DNA of 64,000 nt. Origin: Flavihumibacter soli. GTDB taxonomy: Bacteria > Bacteroidota > Bacteroidia > Sphingobacteriales > Sphingobacteriaceae. The translations under genes and the position numbers were made by a program. Where the stretch lies: the NCBI RefSeq assembly GCF_010692725.1, contig NZ_JAAFZB010000095.1:124001-188000 (forward strand), given 5' to 3'. Of this stretch, positions 33,258 to 41,232 are shown piece by piece (position 1 is the first letter of the stretch; each line of letters opens with the position of its first letter). The notes beneath the pieces were generated by a model. It saw only the letters and a program-made list of their open reading frames with translations. It had not been told where the DNA came from and did not search any database.

Positions 33258-34985
33258 TTATTTACCGGCATTTGCTGAAAAGTCTTCGCCAGGCTTACCG
33301 ATAGTCTTAAAAGTTCCCTCTCCTTTTAATATAGATGCAAGAACCGGCCGGTTTCCTATTACTTTTAAAGCCTCGCTGATATCTTTATCATACTGGAACG
33401 CCTGTTCAACACGTCCCCGCTCAAAATAATAGCGGGCTATGATCTCGTTTTCCAGAACCTTACGAATCTCATCCTTAAACTGAAGAAGATCATTCTTTTT
33501 ACTATGACTTACCTTTACATTCAACGCGTCAAATTCCGACTTAATCTCAGCCAGCTTATTTTCCTTGTCAGCCTCTTCCTTTAAATCATTAAGAAGTTTT
33601 TCCGTTTTAGTCCTATAGCTGTAATCCTTCCCCGAAAGGTAATTAACAAACTTTGAATACTCGCTGTCTGAGAGGTTGAACTTCGATGCCTCGCCAATAC
33701 TTTCATTTTCATTCCTAAATTTCGTTGCATAGTCAAAAATGAAAAACTTGCTTGCCAAAGTTTGCGTGATCAAATTATATTTAACCGGCTTAACGAAAAG
33801 ATCAGGATAGATTCCGCTGCCATCGTATACAAACCGGCCATTTTTAGTTTTGTATTGGGAAATCAGAGAATCAGCTACCTTCACGACACTTCCGTCGGCA
33901 TCCCGATGAGTATAATCAAGGGCTTGAATACATCGGCCCGAAGGTGTATAGTATTTCGCTACAGTGATTTTTACAAGAGTATTATAGGGTAAATTAAACG
34001 TCTGCTGAACCAATCCCTTACCAAAGCTGCGCTGACCAATAACCACGGCCCTGTCAAGATCCTGTAAGGATCCCGCCACAATTTCCGAGGCGGAGGCCGA
34101 GCGGTTATTGACAAGAACAACTAAAGGCAAGTTTGGCTCTATCGGAGTGTTAAATGTTTTATAGCTTACCGTCTTTTCCCTATTTCTGCCTTTTTGAAGA
34201 ACCACATTAACATCCTTCTCTACGAAAAGGTTGACAATTTTAACCGCTTCCTGGAGAATTCCACCGCCGTTATATCTTAAGTCGAGAACCAGTCCCGTGA
34301 GATTGTTTTTTTTCAGATCGAGCAGGGCATCCTTTACTTCCTGTCCGGAATTTTCAAGAAATTTATCCAGCTTAATATATCCAACGTGATTGGGAAGCAT
34401 ACCGTAATATGTAACGTTATCTTGTTTGATCTCTTCCCGGATAAGTTTCTTCTCCATTGGCTGACTGGACGCAGGCCTCCGGATAAGCAGGGTGACTGGC
34501 GTTCCCTTCGGGCCTTTCAGCATCTGGCTTACCTGTTCACTGCTGCGGCCCTTCATGGAAACCCCGTTTATCTCCAGTATCTCATCCCCGGGACGAACGT
34601 CTGCTTTTTGAGCCGGAAAACCCTGGAAAGTTTCCGAGATAATGACCTTCTCATTCCGTAATATGATAGAGGAGCCTACCCCACCATATTGCGTACTGAC
34701 GTATTTAAGCTTGTAATTCTCAATTTCAGATTCCGGAATATATTCTGTGTAAGGATCAAGTTCTTCCAGCATAGCATCGATGCCGGTCTTCATTATCTCC
34801 GAAGAATTGACCTCATCCACATAATTAATGCTAAGGTCTTTATATAAAGAACCGAAAATGTCGAGATTCTTGGAAACCTGGAACAGGTCTTCAACGAAAG
34901 CAACAGAAAATAAACCAACCAGAATAGTTCCGGTTATGATGACTTTCTTAAAGAGCTTTCCGAAAGGTTTTTTAAAATTATTCAT
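33258..34985 (-). CDS. C-terminal processing protease (family S41)
   Basis: The product has 575 residues. An N-terminal signal anchor (about 14-32) is followed by the S41 N-terminal helical part. A PDZ domain (about 95-180) has Tyr-Gly-Gly-Val-Gly-Ser and Arg-Pro-Gly-Asp-Glu-Ile-Leu-Glu-Ile-Asn-Gly. The protease core has catalytic Ser in Ser-Ala-Ser-Ala-Ser-Glu-Ile-Val-Ala-Gly and Lys in Arg-Ser-Phe-Gly-Lys-Gly-Leu-Val-Gln. The long C-terminal extension (about 420-575) is charged and probably helical, as is common in Bacteroidota CtpA-like proteins. It trims or degrades periplasmic proteins. Gene order protease then DUF1028 suggests a shared transcript. Confidence 0.92.
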   Translation of the reverse strand: MNNFKKPFGKLFKKVIITGTILVGLFSVAFVEDLFQVSKNLDIFGSLYKDLSINYVDEVNSSEIMKTGIDAMLEELDPYTEYIPESEIENYKLKYVSTQYGGVGSSIILRNEKVIISETFQGFPAQKADVRPGDEILEINGVSMKGRSSEQVSQMLKGPKGTPVTLLIRRPASSQPMEKKLIREEIKQDNVTYYGMLPNHVGYIKLDKFLENSGQEVKDALLDLKKNNLTGLVLDLRYNGGGILQEAVKIVNLFVEKDVNVVLQKGRNREKTVSYKTFNTPIEPNLPLVVLVNNRSASASEIVAGSLQDLDRAVVIGQRSFGKGLVQQTFNLPYNTLVKITVAKYYTPSGRCIQALDYTHRDADGSVVKVADSLISQYKTKNGRFVYDGSGIYPDLFVKPVKYNLITQTLASKFFIFDYATKFRNENESIGEASKFNLSDSEYSKFVNYLSGKDYSYRTKTEKLLNDLKEEADKENKLAEIKSEFDALNVKVSHSKKNDLLQFKDEIRKVLENEIIARYYFERGRVEQAFQYDKDISEALKVIGNRPVLASILKGEGTFKTIGKPGEDFSANAGK

Positions 34986-35089
34986 ACCCTGATGTTATAC
35001 ATTTAAAAGTACGAAAAAAGGTGTACGATTGTATCGGGTATGACGGAATGTGAAATTCCCTAAAATGCGGCAACAGGGGCTAATCCCTG

Positions 35090-35305
35090 CTAGAGGCGGT
35101 TGGTATCTATATTAATTAAACCTTTTTTCAGAGTGAATACCACGTACTCGCGGTTCCGTTTAAGGCGATCCATTAATCGGGTGATAAGTTCTTCTTCCTG
35201 ACCGGCTTCATAAGCCAGATCGTCGTCATTGAGATGATTGTACTTGCGCTTTAACTTCAATTTTAATCGTGTCCAATCTGTATTGCTTATACTAATCTCT
35301 GCCAT
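35090..35305 (-). CDS. CsbD-like small stress protein
   Basis: The product has 71 residues, acidic and basic in patches, with no signal. The pattern Trp-Thr-Arg-Leu-Lys-Leu-Lys-Leu-Lys-Arg-Lys-Tyr, then Leu-Asn-Asp-Asp-Asp-Leu-Ala-Tyr, Gly-Gln-Glu-Glu-Glu-Leu-Ile and Arg-Leu matches the CsbD family (Trp...Lys-Leu-Lys...Leu-Thr-Asp-Asp-Asp-Leu). CsbD proteins are general-stress proteins of unknown mechanism. The gene lies alone between the S41 protease and the beta-barrel gene. Confidence 0.75.
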   Translation of the reverse strand: MAEISISNTDWTRLKLKLKRKYNHLNDDDLAYEAGQEEELITRLMDRLKRNREYVVFTLKKGLINIDTNRL

Positions 35306-35431
35306 GACTTAAGTTTGCACAAAATTATACTTAATCCTGACAATTTTAAATGTTTTCTGCTGAACCGCACTTTTGATCTACTTTAGCCTGATTTTTGTAA
35401 CATGTCCTCCTATTAATTAAAACTTAAAAAA

Positions 35432-36040
35432 ATGAAGAAGATAATTTTACTTGCCGCTATCCTGTTAACCAGTGCTTACACGGCGATGGCACAACATTTC
35501 GCATTAGGCATCAAGGGAGGCATTAACTATTCAACCCTGAAAACAGTCGATGACCTCACCAACCAAAACAGCATGTTGGGCTATCAGGCCGGTGTATTCA
35601 CCCGACTTGGAGCTCTCGGCTTATACGTACAGCCAGAGTTATACCTGGGAACTAAAGGAACCGAATTTACCAGCTTTGAAGATCCGGCGGGTAATGAGGT
35701 TGAAGCAAAAGGGAAAGTAAAATTTACCACATTAGATCTGCCAGTCTTACTCGGCGTAAAATTAGGTCCGGGCAAAACGAATTTCCGATTAATGGCAGGC
35801 CCCGTGGTTTCATTCATTGTTGATGAGAACACCACTTTTGATGATGCCTATAACGAGGTGTCTGATTTTGATAATTACAAAGATCAGACAATAGGAGGCC
35901 AGGTCGGTGCGGGCTTTGATCTTGGAAGCCTGACTGTTGACCTAAGGTACGAGGCCGGCCTGAGCAACGTCAGCCAGAGTGAGAAATACAACCAAAAACA
36001 AAACCTTTTCCATTTAAGCCTGGGCTTCAAATTACTCTAA
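35432..36040 (+). CDS. Outer-membrane beta-barrel protein (PorT-like)
   Basis: The product has 202 residues. The signal peptide is cleaved after Ala-Met-Ala-Gln. The mature part begins His-Phe-Ala-Leu-Gly-Ile-Lys-Gly-Gly-Ile-Asn-Tyr-Ser, the typical first strand of the Bacteroidota OMP_b-brl_2 family. It continues with alternating hydrophobic strands and ends on Phe-Lys-Leu-Leu, an aromatic-containing barrel terminus. It is probably an 8-stranded barrel of unknown partner. It is monocistronic and ends at a hairpin shared with the convergent gene. Confidence 0.85.
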   Translation: MKKIILLAAILLTSAYTAMAQHFALGIKGGINYSTLKTVDDLTNQNSMLGYQAGVFTRLGALGLYVQPELYLGTKGTEFTSFEDPAGNEVEAKGKVKFTTLDLPVLLGVKLGPGKTNFRLMAGPVVSFIVDENTTFDDAYNEVSDFDNYKDQTIGGQVGAGFDLGSLTVDLRYEAGLSNVSQSEKYNQKQNLFHLSLGFKLL

Positions 36041-36057
36041 CAATTAACAATATAGAA

Positions 36058-36089
36058 CAGCCCCTTTCGGTAAATGCCGAAAGGGGCTG
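36058..36089. terminator. 13-bp hairpin between convergent genes
   Basis: CAGCCCCTTTCGG (36058-36070) pairs perfectly with CCGAAAGGGGCTG (36077-36089) around a 6-base loop. There is no long T run on either side, so termination efficiency is uncertain. Its place 17 bases past one stop and 3 bases from the other supports a shared terminator. Confidence 0.65.
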
Positions 36090-36092
36090 TCG

Positions 36093-36734
36093 TTATTTAC
36101 ACATTTCCAGTAAAGCCCGGCATCGCTCTTTCCCCCAATCCGGTGAAACAGGATCACCCGCTTGAAATTTCTCATATTTTGCCATGGCTGTTTCCAATAA
36201 GGGTTTAGCTCTCTCCTTACCTCCGCCGAAGGCTTCAGGAGTATAAAATGTATTTTGACCCGAAACCAGATCCGGCCTTGGATTTAACGGATCCAGGGCT
36301 TTGGCCTTTGCAAGTGCTTCGTTTGCCGGGCCGATCATCTGCATGGCGCGGCTCTGGGGATCAACCGTCATCTTCATAAAGGTAATATATCCCAGCAGAG
36401 TATAAATTTCACTATTATCCGCCGAAATCGCAGCCGCATCTTTCACCCCTTTCATTGCCTTATCAAACAAGGGATCTTTCTTCATATTATCTGTAGTAAT
36501 AATTCCTCCGAGGAGATTAGCGTAAGAAGCATAGTACAAGGGCAACCACTCCGTTCTTTCGGCGTTCGCTATTCGTTCAAACTGGTTTGCGACAGCCAGC
36601 ATTTCATCTGCGGTTTTAGCTGACTTTAATGTCTCCAGCGATTTCTGCATTGCTGCAGTGTATTTGTTTGCCTGAGCCCAGACAAGAGCCGGACTTAACA
36701 AAATTAAGACGATAATAACTCTGATAGTTTTCAT
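36093..36734 (-). CDS. Periplasmic alpha-helical (TPR-like) protein
   Basis: The product has 213 residues. A signal peptide is cleaved after Val-Trp-Ala-Gln (about 22). The rest is helical with repeats of the tetratricopeptide kind: Ala-Asp-Glu-Met-Leu-Ala-Val-Ala-Asn-Gln-Phe, Ile-Tyr-Thr-Leu-Leu-Gly-Tyr-Ile, and Ala-Leu-Asp-Pro-Leu-Asn-Pro-Arg-Pro. I do not recognise a named family. The gene starts 35 bases after the TonB-dependent receptor gene, in the same direction, so the two are very likely one operon. It could be a periplasmic or outer-membrane partner of that receptor. Confidence 0.7.
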   Translation of the reverse strand: MKTIRVIIVLILLSPALVWAQANKYTAAMQKSLETLKSAKTADEMLAVANQFERIANAERTEWLPLYYASYANLLGGIITTDNMKKDPLFDKAMKGVKDAAAISADNSEIYTLLGYITFMKMTVDPQSRAMQMIGPANEALAKAKALDPLNPRPDLVSGQNTFYTPEAFGGGKERAKPLLETAMAKYEKFQAGDPVSPDWGKERCRALLEMCK

Positions 36735-36769
36735 GATGATTGTTTTTTATTAATAAATTGTTGTCTGAA

Positions 36770-38878
36770 TTAGCGGACAAATTTGTCATCTCCGATGGTT
36801 ACGAACATTCCCACAAAAAAATTACGCCGGGCGGTTGACCCTATTGGGCGGCGTATGGATCCATTATCCGAAAAATGATACCCGTATACATTTTTAAATC
36901 CCGGCACATTATTCACCGAAAGATAGACCACGGTAAACTGCCTGAATACATTTGTCAGGTAGCTTAAGTTGATACTAAAGTTTTGAAAGCTTTTGGTCCT
37001 GTCGCCCAGAAACTCGCTGCTCCCCGGATTAAAATATGTACGGCCGGTCGAATAGGTGTACGTGGCTCCAACCTGCGATCTGATCTTTGCAACGTATTGT
37101 TTGTAAACAATATTAAGTGTGTGCTTCGCAGCAAAGGGAGGAACTGATAAAGCCGGATAATCCCTGAAATTTCGTTTGGTATCCAGGTAGGAGTAGGAGA
37201 TCCAATAATCCAAACCCTTGAACGTTTTTTTATCGCGCCAGAACAGATCAAATCCGCCGGCATAGCCATCCCCGGAATTATTGAAAGTGCTGCCTGCTGC
37301 CTTAACCAGGTTCCGATAATCCTTATAAAAGCCTTCCACACGAAAAACCTGGCCTTCACCAATGAACTGGTAATTCAGTATATAATGCTCTGCCTGTTCA
37401 AATCCCAGGTCCTTTGACTGTATCAGATAACCATCTTCAGGATTTTGAAAAAAGCGTCCGTATGCTAACGAGATCTGACTGTATCTTCCGGTCTTATAAG
37501 CCAGTGAAGTGCGTGGAGCAAGATTAAACATCCCCAGGTAAGATGAACGTTCAAGCCGCAGTCCGAAGCGGGCCACTAGCCTTGTTGTAAAATACACATC
37601 ACCCTCAGCAAAGGCGGCAACACTCTCATCGGTATAGTGACGTTTCAAAGAATTCAAACTTTCCTCCCGGGTGAAGGCTGCAGCCTCAGCGCCGAATTTT
37701 ACCGAAGACAGGGACCCGGTAAAATTTGTCACCGTTACCCTGCCTTGCAACAATCTGTCAGCCCGTTCATACTCATCGGTATCAAACAGTCCGTCATCAC
37801 TGGTATTACTGTAAGAAATTCCGCTCTGCACCTTCCATTTATTTCCGACAAAATCCTGATAAGTGCTGTTGACATAGAAATTTTTGTTCCTGTTACTGAA
37901 ATAGTCTTGCTTATTGAGGCTATCTAGGTTCTCAGTAAACAAGCTAACCGTTGAGCGACCGTACTCACTGTAAATCTTAATGATACCGGTTTCAGAAGTT
38001 TTCAATTTGTATTGAATGATCCCGCCGTATTGCTCGGGCTCTTTGTCCCAGTTTGTACGCTGCTTAAAGAGAGAGAAAGCCGGTTTCAAATTAATATAGC
38101 TACCGCCCAGGGATAGTGAACTGTTTTTAAATCGCTGAGCATGATCCAGGCCACCCCCAACAGTCATAAGTGAAATTCCGGTCGTTGTTTTTTCAGGAAG
38201 ATCCTTACTTTCAAGTATAAGAGCAGATGACAAAGCCTGACCATACTGTGCCGAATATCCACCCGAAGAGAAGGTCGTACCTTTGAATAAGAAAGGTGAA
38301 AATCGTCCCCGGGAAGCCAGGTCTGGTAACTGTGTATTAAAAGGGTTTTTAACCAGCAATCCATCGAAGTAAGTCTTCGTTTCAGCAGCAGAGCCACCCC
38401 TGACAAATAAACCATTTTCGCTGAATGCGGTTTGTGTGCCGGGAAGCGTTTGCAACGCCGCAAAAACATCGGCCTCGGCTCCTGCTGTTGTCGCCACATC
38501 AAGCGAATTCAACACTAACCCTTTCTTTGCATCGCCGGCTTCAAAAGTGCCGGCGGTAATGACCACCGCGTTTAATTCACTGATCTCTTCTCTTAAAACC
38601 AGATTTAAACTGAGGGCACCATCAACCAATTCTACTATTAAACTATCAGTATTAAATCCCACGGAGGAAAATTGCAAAACTACCTTGCCTTGTTCGTTTG
38701 TAGGAAACCGGAAGAATCCAAGGCTATCCGAAGATCCTCCGTCATAAGAATTGCTGATACTTATATTGGCACCCCGAACCGCTTTTCCCTTCGAGGTTTT
38801 GACGGTACCCGACACGATGGTTTGCGCATCTGCTCCGAACGAAGCCATCAGGATGATAAGTACGGAAAGGAATTTCAT
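36770..38878 (-). CDS. TonB-dependent receptor with carboxypeptidase-like domain
   Basis: The product has 702 residues. The signal peptide ends near Ala-Asp-Ala-Gln (19). A carboxypeptidase-like regulatory domain (about 20-100) has Val-Ser-Gly-Thr-Val-Lys...Gly-Ala-Asn-Ile-Ser. The plug domain (about 115-225) has Phe-Val-Arg-Gly-Gly-Ser-Ala-Ala-Glu-Thr and Tyr-Phe-Asp-Gly. A beta-barrel follows. It is smaller than SusC proteins and has no SusD partner. Its gene is followed by that of a small helical periplasmic protein, a pairing unlike a polysaccharide locus. The substrate is unknown; siderophore, metal or peptide are all possible. Confidence 0.88.
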   Translation of the reverse strand: MKFLSVLIILMASFGADAQTIVSGTVKTSKGKAVRGANISISNSYDGGSSDSLGFFRFPTNEQGKVVLQFSSVGFNTDSLIVELVDGALSLNLVLREEISELNAVVITAGTFEAGDAKKGLVLNSLDVATTAGAEADVFAALQTLPGTQTAFSENGLFVRGGSAAETKTYFDGLLVKNPFNTQLPDLASRGRFSPFLFKGTTFSSGGYSAQYGQALSSALILESKDLPEKTTTGISLMTVGGGLDHAQRFKNSSLSLGGSYINLKPAFSLFKQRTNWDKEPEQYGGIIQYKLKTSETGIIKIYSEYGRSTVSLFTENLDSLNKQDYFSNRNKNFYVNSTYQDFVGNKWKVQSGISYSNTSDDGLFDTDEYERADRLLQGRVTVTNFTGSLSSVKFGAEAAAFTREESLNSLKRHYTDESVAAFAEGDVYFTTRLVARFGLRLERSSYLGMFNLAPRTSLAYKTGRYSQISLAYGRFFQNPEDGYLIQSKDLGFEQAEHYILNYQFIGEGQVFRVEGFYKDYRNLVKAAGSTFNNSGDGYAGGFDLFWRDKKTFKGLDYWISYSYLDTKRNFRDYPALSVPPFAAKHTLNIVYKQYVAKIRSQVGATYTYSTGRTYFNPGSSEFLGDRTKSFQNFSINLSYLTNVFRQFTVVYLSVNNVPGFKNVYGYHFSDNGSIRRPIGSTARRNFFVGMFVTIGDDKFVR

Positions 38879-39221
38879 AACAGGCCGCTATTAATACATC
38901 ACAAAAATGTATCAATAGCGGCGCGTTATAAATAGATTACCGACGAACGGCGGGATTAAAGAGGCGGATGGTATTAAATGCCTATCGTGTACATCGCGGA
39001 GATCCTGAATAAGAAACGGGCATCCATTCAAACTCCATCCAATAAACCATTAATGGCATTCCAAAAGCCTTTTGGGCACGCAAAGCAAAATAAGAAAACG
39101 CAAAGCCCGCAAAGCTTAATCCTCTACCTCGGTCTAAAATCAATGAGTTTGATACTAAACTTTGCGACCTCTGCGTCTTAATCTTTGAGACCTTTGGGTT
39201 CTTTATATTGTCGCCAAACAT
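38879..39221. repeat. Intergenic patch of CGCAAAG-type interspersed repeat
   Basis: Within this gene-free stretch, about 39070-39200 contains several GCAAAG words on one side (ACGCAAAGCAAAAT, CGCAAAGCCCGCAAAG). On the other side it has their complements (CTTTGCGACCTCTGCGTCTT, then GAGACCTTTGGG), forming an imperfect inverted array. Such CTTTGCGxCCTTTGCGTCTT words recur between genes in many Bacteroidota and other bacterial genomes. No coding potential is convincing. The left 150 bases hold the receptor gene's presumed promoter region. Confidence 0.6.
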
Positions 39222-41078
39222 CTATTCGTAGCTGAGACAGGTGATCGTTCCGTCCATAGAGCTGACAATTACCCGATTTTTACCGGCAGGCATAAGTGGG
39301 TTTAGCAGTGAGTTCGAAATTTTATATTTCCAAAGCACTTTACCGGTCTTCCGGTCAATGGCCGAAGCAAGTCCTGAATGTGAAGGGACATACACAACAC
39401 CATCATTTTCCACCAGTGCTGATGGACTTAATTCATAAGGAAGTTGAAGTTCGGATCTCCAGGCCATTTGCATTGTATCGGCAGTAGTAGAAACACCCTG
39501 AACCTGCCCGTCCATTGTCTTGACGAAAACCAGCGATCCGTCTTTGGACAGGCCCATTGATTCGCGTACCCTGAAGCCCTGCATTTGCTTGCGCCAGGCT
39601 AATTTCCCCGAGGAAGCATCTAAGGCTGTCATGTAACGATCCGGGGCCACGATAAAGATCTTTCCGTTTGCGCCTACAGGATAACAGGCTGCCGCTGAAA
39701 ACATGCGGTTGGTGGAACCATTACTCCATTCCCAAATTAGTTTGCCGCTTGCAATATCTAAAGCGTAAAACTCGTTGTTCCATGAGCCGAAGAACACTTT
39801 TCCCTGGTATACGAGGGGTTTTGTTACAACGAAGCCACTGACCTTGTCGAAATCCCAAAGCAGTTTCCCGGTTTTCAGATCTAAAGCCCTGAAATGACCA
39901 TCAGAAGCGCCGATCAGTACCCTGTTTCCTTCAATAGAGGGGGAGCCCAGAACAGGCTTTTGAGCAGGCACCTTCCATACTAATTTACCGGTGACCGCCG
40001 ACAGGCAGTATATAAAGTTATCTGATGACCCGACAACCAGCCGGCCCTTTGCTACAGCCGGAGTAGAATAGATCTTGCCGCCCGTAGCAAACAACCATTT
40101 CTGCTTCCCTGTTTCTTTGTCCATGGCATACACATGGCCGCTTGTGTTTGTAGCAAAGATCAGCTTGCCGGCTATTGCCGTTCCGGCGCCTACATCACTT
40201 TTATCCTGAAACCTCCAAACCTCCTTAACATTCGTGTATTTATTATTGACCGTAAAGTCCGGCCGGAAATACCTGCTAGTGTCGTCACTGAAATGATGGT
40301 CTTTGAGGCGAACTGCCAACCAGCGTTTTTGCGTTTGAGCAACGGGTCTTCTGAGCTCAAAAACCGCGGAATCGCTATTGAAACTCACAATATTATATCC
40401 GCCGATACTATCCTTCGCCCTTAAATTAGACCGGCCCATCACTGCGGGGATACCATCAAAGTCGAGCCGCCGGTTATTATGACCATGACCGCACAGGATC
40501 ATCTGGACATTCTTCATTTTTAAACGATCAATGGCATCAAACCAATTGTTTTGAGCAGAATCCTGTGGATAGTGATTGAGGTAGATCAACGGCATCTTCG
40601 GATCCGGCATATTATTTAAAACCGAGTCAAGCCACACGATATTTTCCCGGGGCACTTGTCCGGGACCCATGCGCATGTTCGGGCCTGAACTGGTACCGGC
40701 AAACAGATATCCTTTATGAGTAAAGGAAAAAGTTTCGGCACCAAAGATCTTCCTAAAACTGTTGCTGCCGCTTTCGGACCAGTTTGAGTCGTGATTCCCG
40801 GGCACCAGGTACCAGGGATTACTTAAACTGTCCAGTATCTGTTTGGCAAGCTTTAATTCCTGATCCGAGCCAAATTCGGTGATATCGCCTGTGATAACCG
40901 TAAATTCCAGGGAGCTATTCGAATTAATATCCTGCACCGTGCGCCTCAGGTCTTCCGAGGCCGTTGCCCCGCCAATATGCGTATCAGAAACAAACGCGAA
41001 CTTAAAAGGTTGGGCCTGACAAAAGACCGCTGACACTAAAAATGCTAATAAGAATGCTGTTTTTTTAAATCCTTTCAT
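39222..41078 (-). CDS. Metallophosphoesterase fused to PQQ-type beta-propeller
   Basis: The product has 618 residues. The signal peptide ends near Cys-Gln-Ala-Gln (about 23). The calcineurin-like phosphoesterase domain (about 24-250) has Val-Ser-Asp-Thr-His-Ile, Thr-Gly-Asp-Ile-Thr-Glu, Pro-Gly-Asn-His-Asp-Ser, Leu-Asn-His-Tyr-Pro and Gly-His-Gly-His. All the metal ligands are therefore visible. Residues about 290-615 form a propeller of PQQ-like repeats: Gly-Lys-Leu-(Ile/Val/Leu)-Trp-x-(Phe/Val/Tyr) recurs at least six times, as in Thr-Gly-Lys-Leu-Leu-Trp-Asp-Phe. It is a secreted protein, perhaps acting on a phosphoester bound by or linked to the propeller. The substrate is unknown. It stands alone, upstream of the receptor operon. 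Confidence 0.88.
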   Translation of the reverse strand: MKGFKKTAFLLAFLVSAVFCQAQPFKFAFVSDTHIGGATASEDLRRTVQDINSNSSLEFTVITGDITEFGSDQELKLAKQILDSLSNPWYLVPGNHDSNWSESGSNSFRKIFGAETFSFTHKGYLFAGTSSGPNMRMGPGQVPRENIVWLDSVLNNMPDPKMPLIYLNHYPQDSAQNNWFDAIDRLKMKNVQMILCGHGHNNRRLDFDGIPAVMGRSNLRAKDSIGGYNIVSFNSDSAVFELRRPVAQTQKRWLAVRLKDHHFSDDTSRYFRPDFTVNNKYTNVKEVWRFQDKSDVGAGTAIAGKLIFATNTSGHVYAMDKETGKQKWLFATGGKIYSTPAVAKGRLVVGSSDNFIYCLSAVTGKLVWKVPAQKPVLGSPSIEGNRVLIGASDGHFRALDLKTGKLLWDFDKVSGFVVTKPLVYQGKVFFGSWNNEFYALDIASGKLIWEWSNGSTNRMFSAAACYPVGANGKIFIVAPDRYMTALDASSGKLAWRKQMQGFRVRESMGLSKDGSLVFVKTMDGQVQGVSTTADTMQMAWRSELQLPYELSPSALVENDGVVYVPSHSGLASAIDRKTGKVLWKYKISNSLLNPLMPAGKNRVIVSSMDGTITCLSYE

Positions 41079-41166
41079 TTGATCCTATCGGTATAGTAAA
41101 TTAAAACCTGTTTTAACACACTTGTATGTTCAATTCTTAGGTCACGTAACACAGTAACCAGCAATA

Positions 41167-41202
41167 AAAAGGCCGTCATCAATTGTTTTGAGACGGCCTT
41201 TT
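41167..41202 (-). terminator. Intrinsic terminator of the first SusC/SusD operon
   Basis: AAGGCCGTC pairs with GACGGCCTT around a loop of about 14 bases. On the minus strand a T run follows (A run at 41166-41170). It lies some 30-65 bases past the SusD stop. Confidence 0.8.
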
Positions 41203-41232
41203 CAATCTTAATCAATTTATATGCTCAAAGAA

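Noticed and set aside
35074-35089. CAGGG/CCCTG mini-hairpin downstream of the CsbD-like gene as a terminator
   Set aside because: Only 5 bp of stem, it reaches the stop codon region and has no T run; too weak to call.
36964-37362. 132-codon frame on minus in another phase of the TonB receptor gene
   Set aside because: Overlaps the receptor barrel, with no signal, motif or ribosome-binding context.
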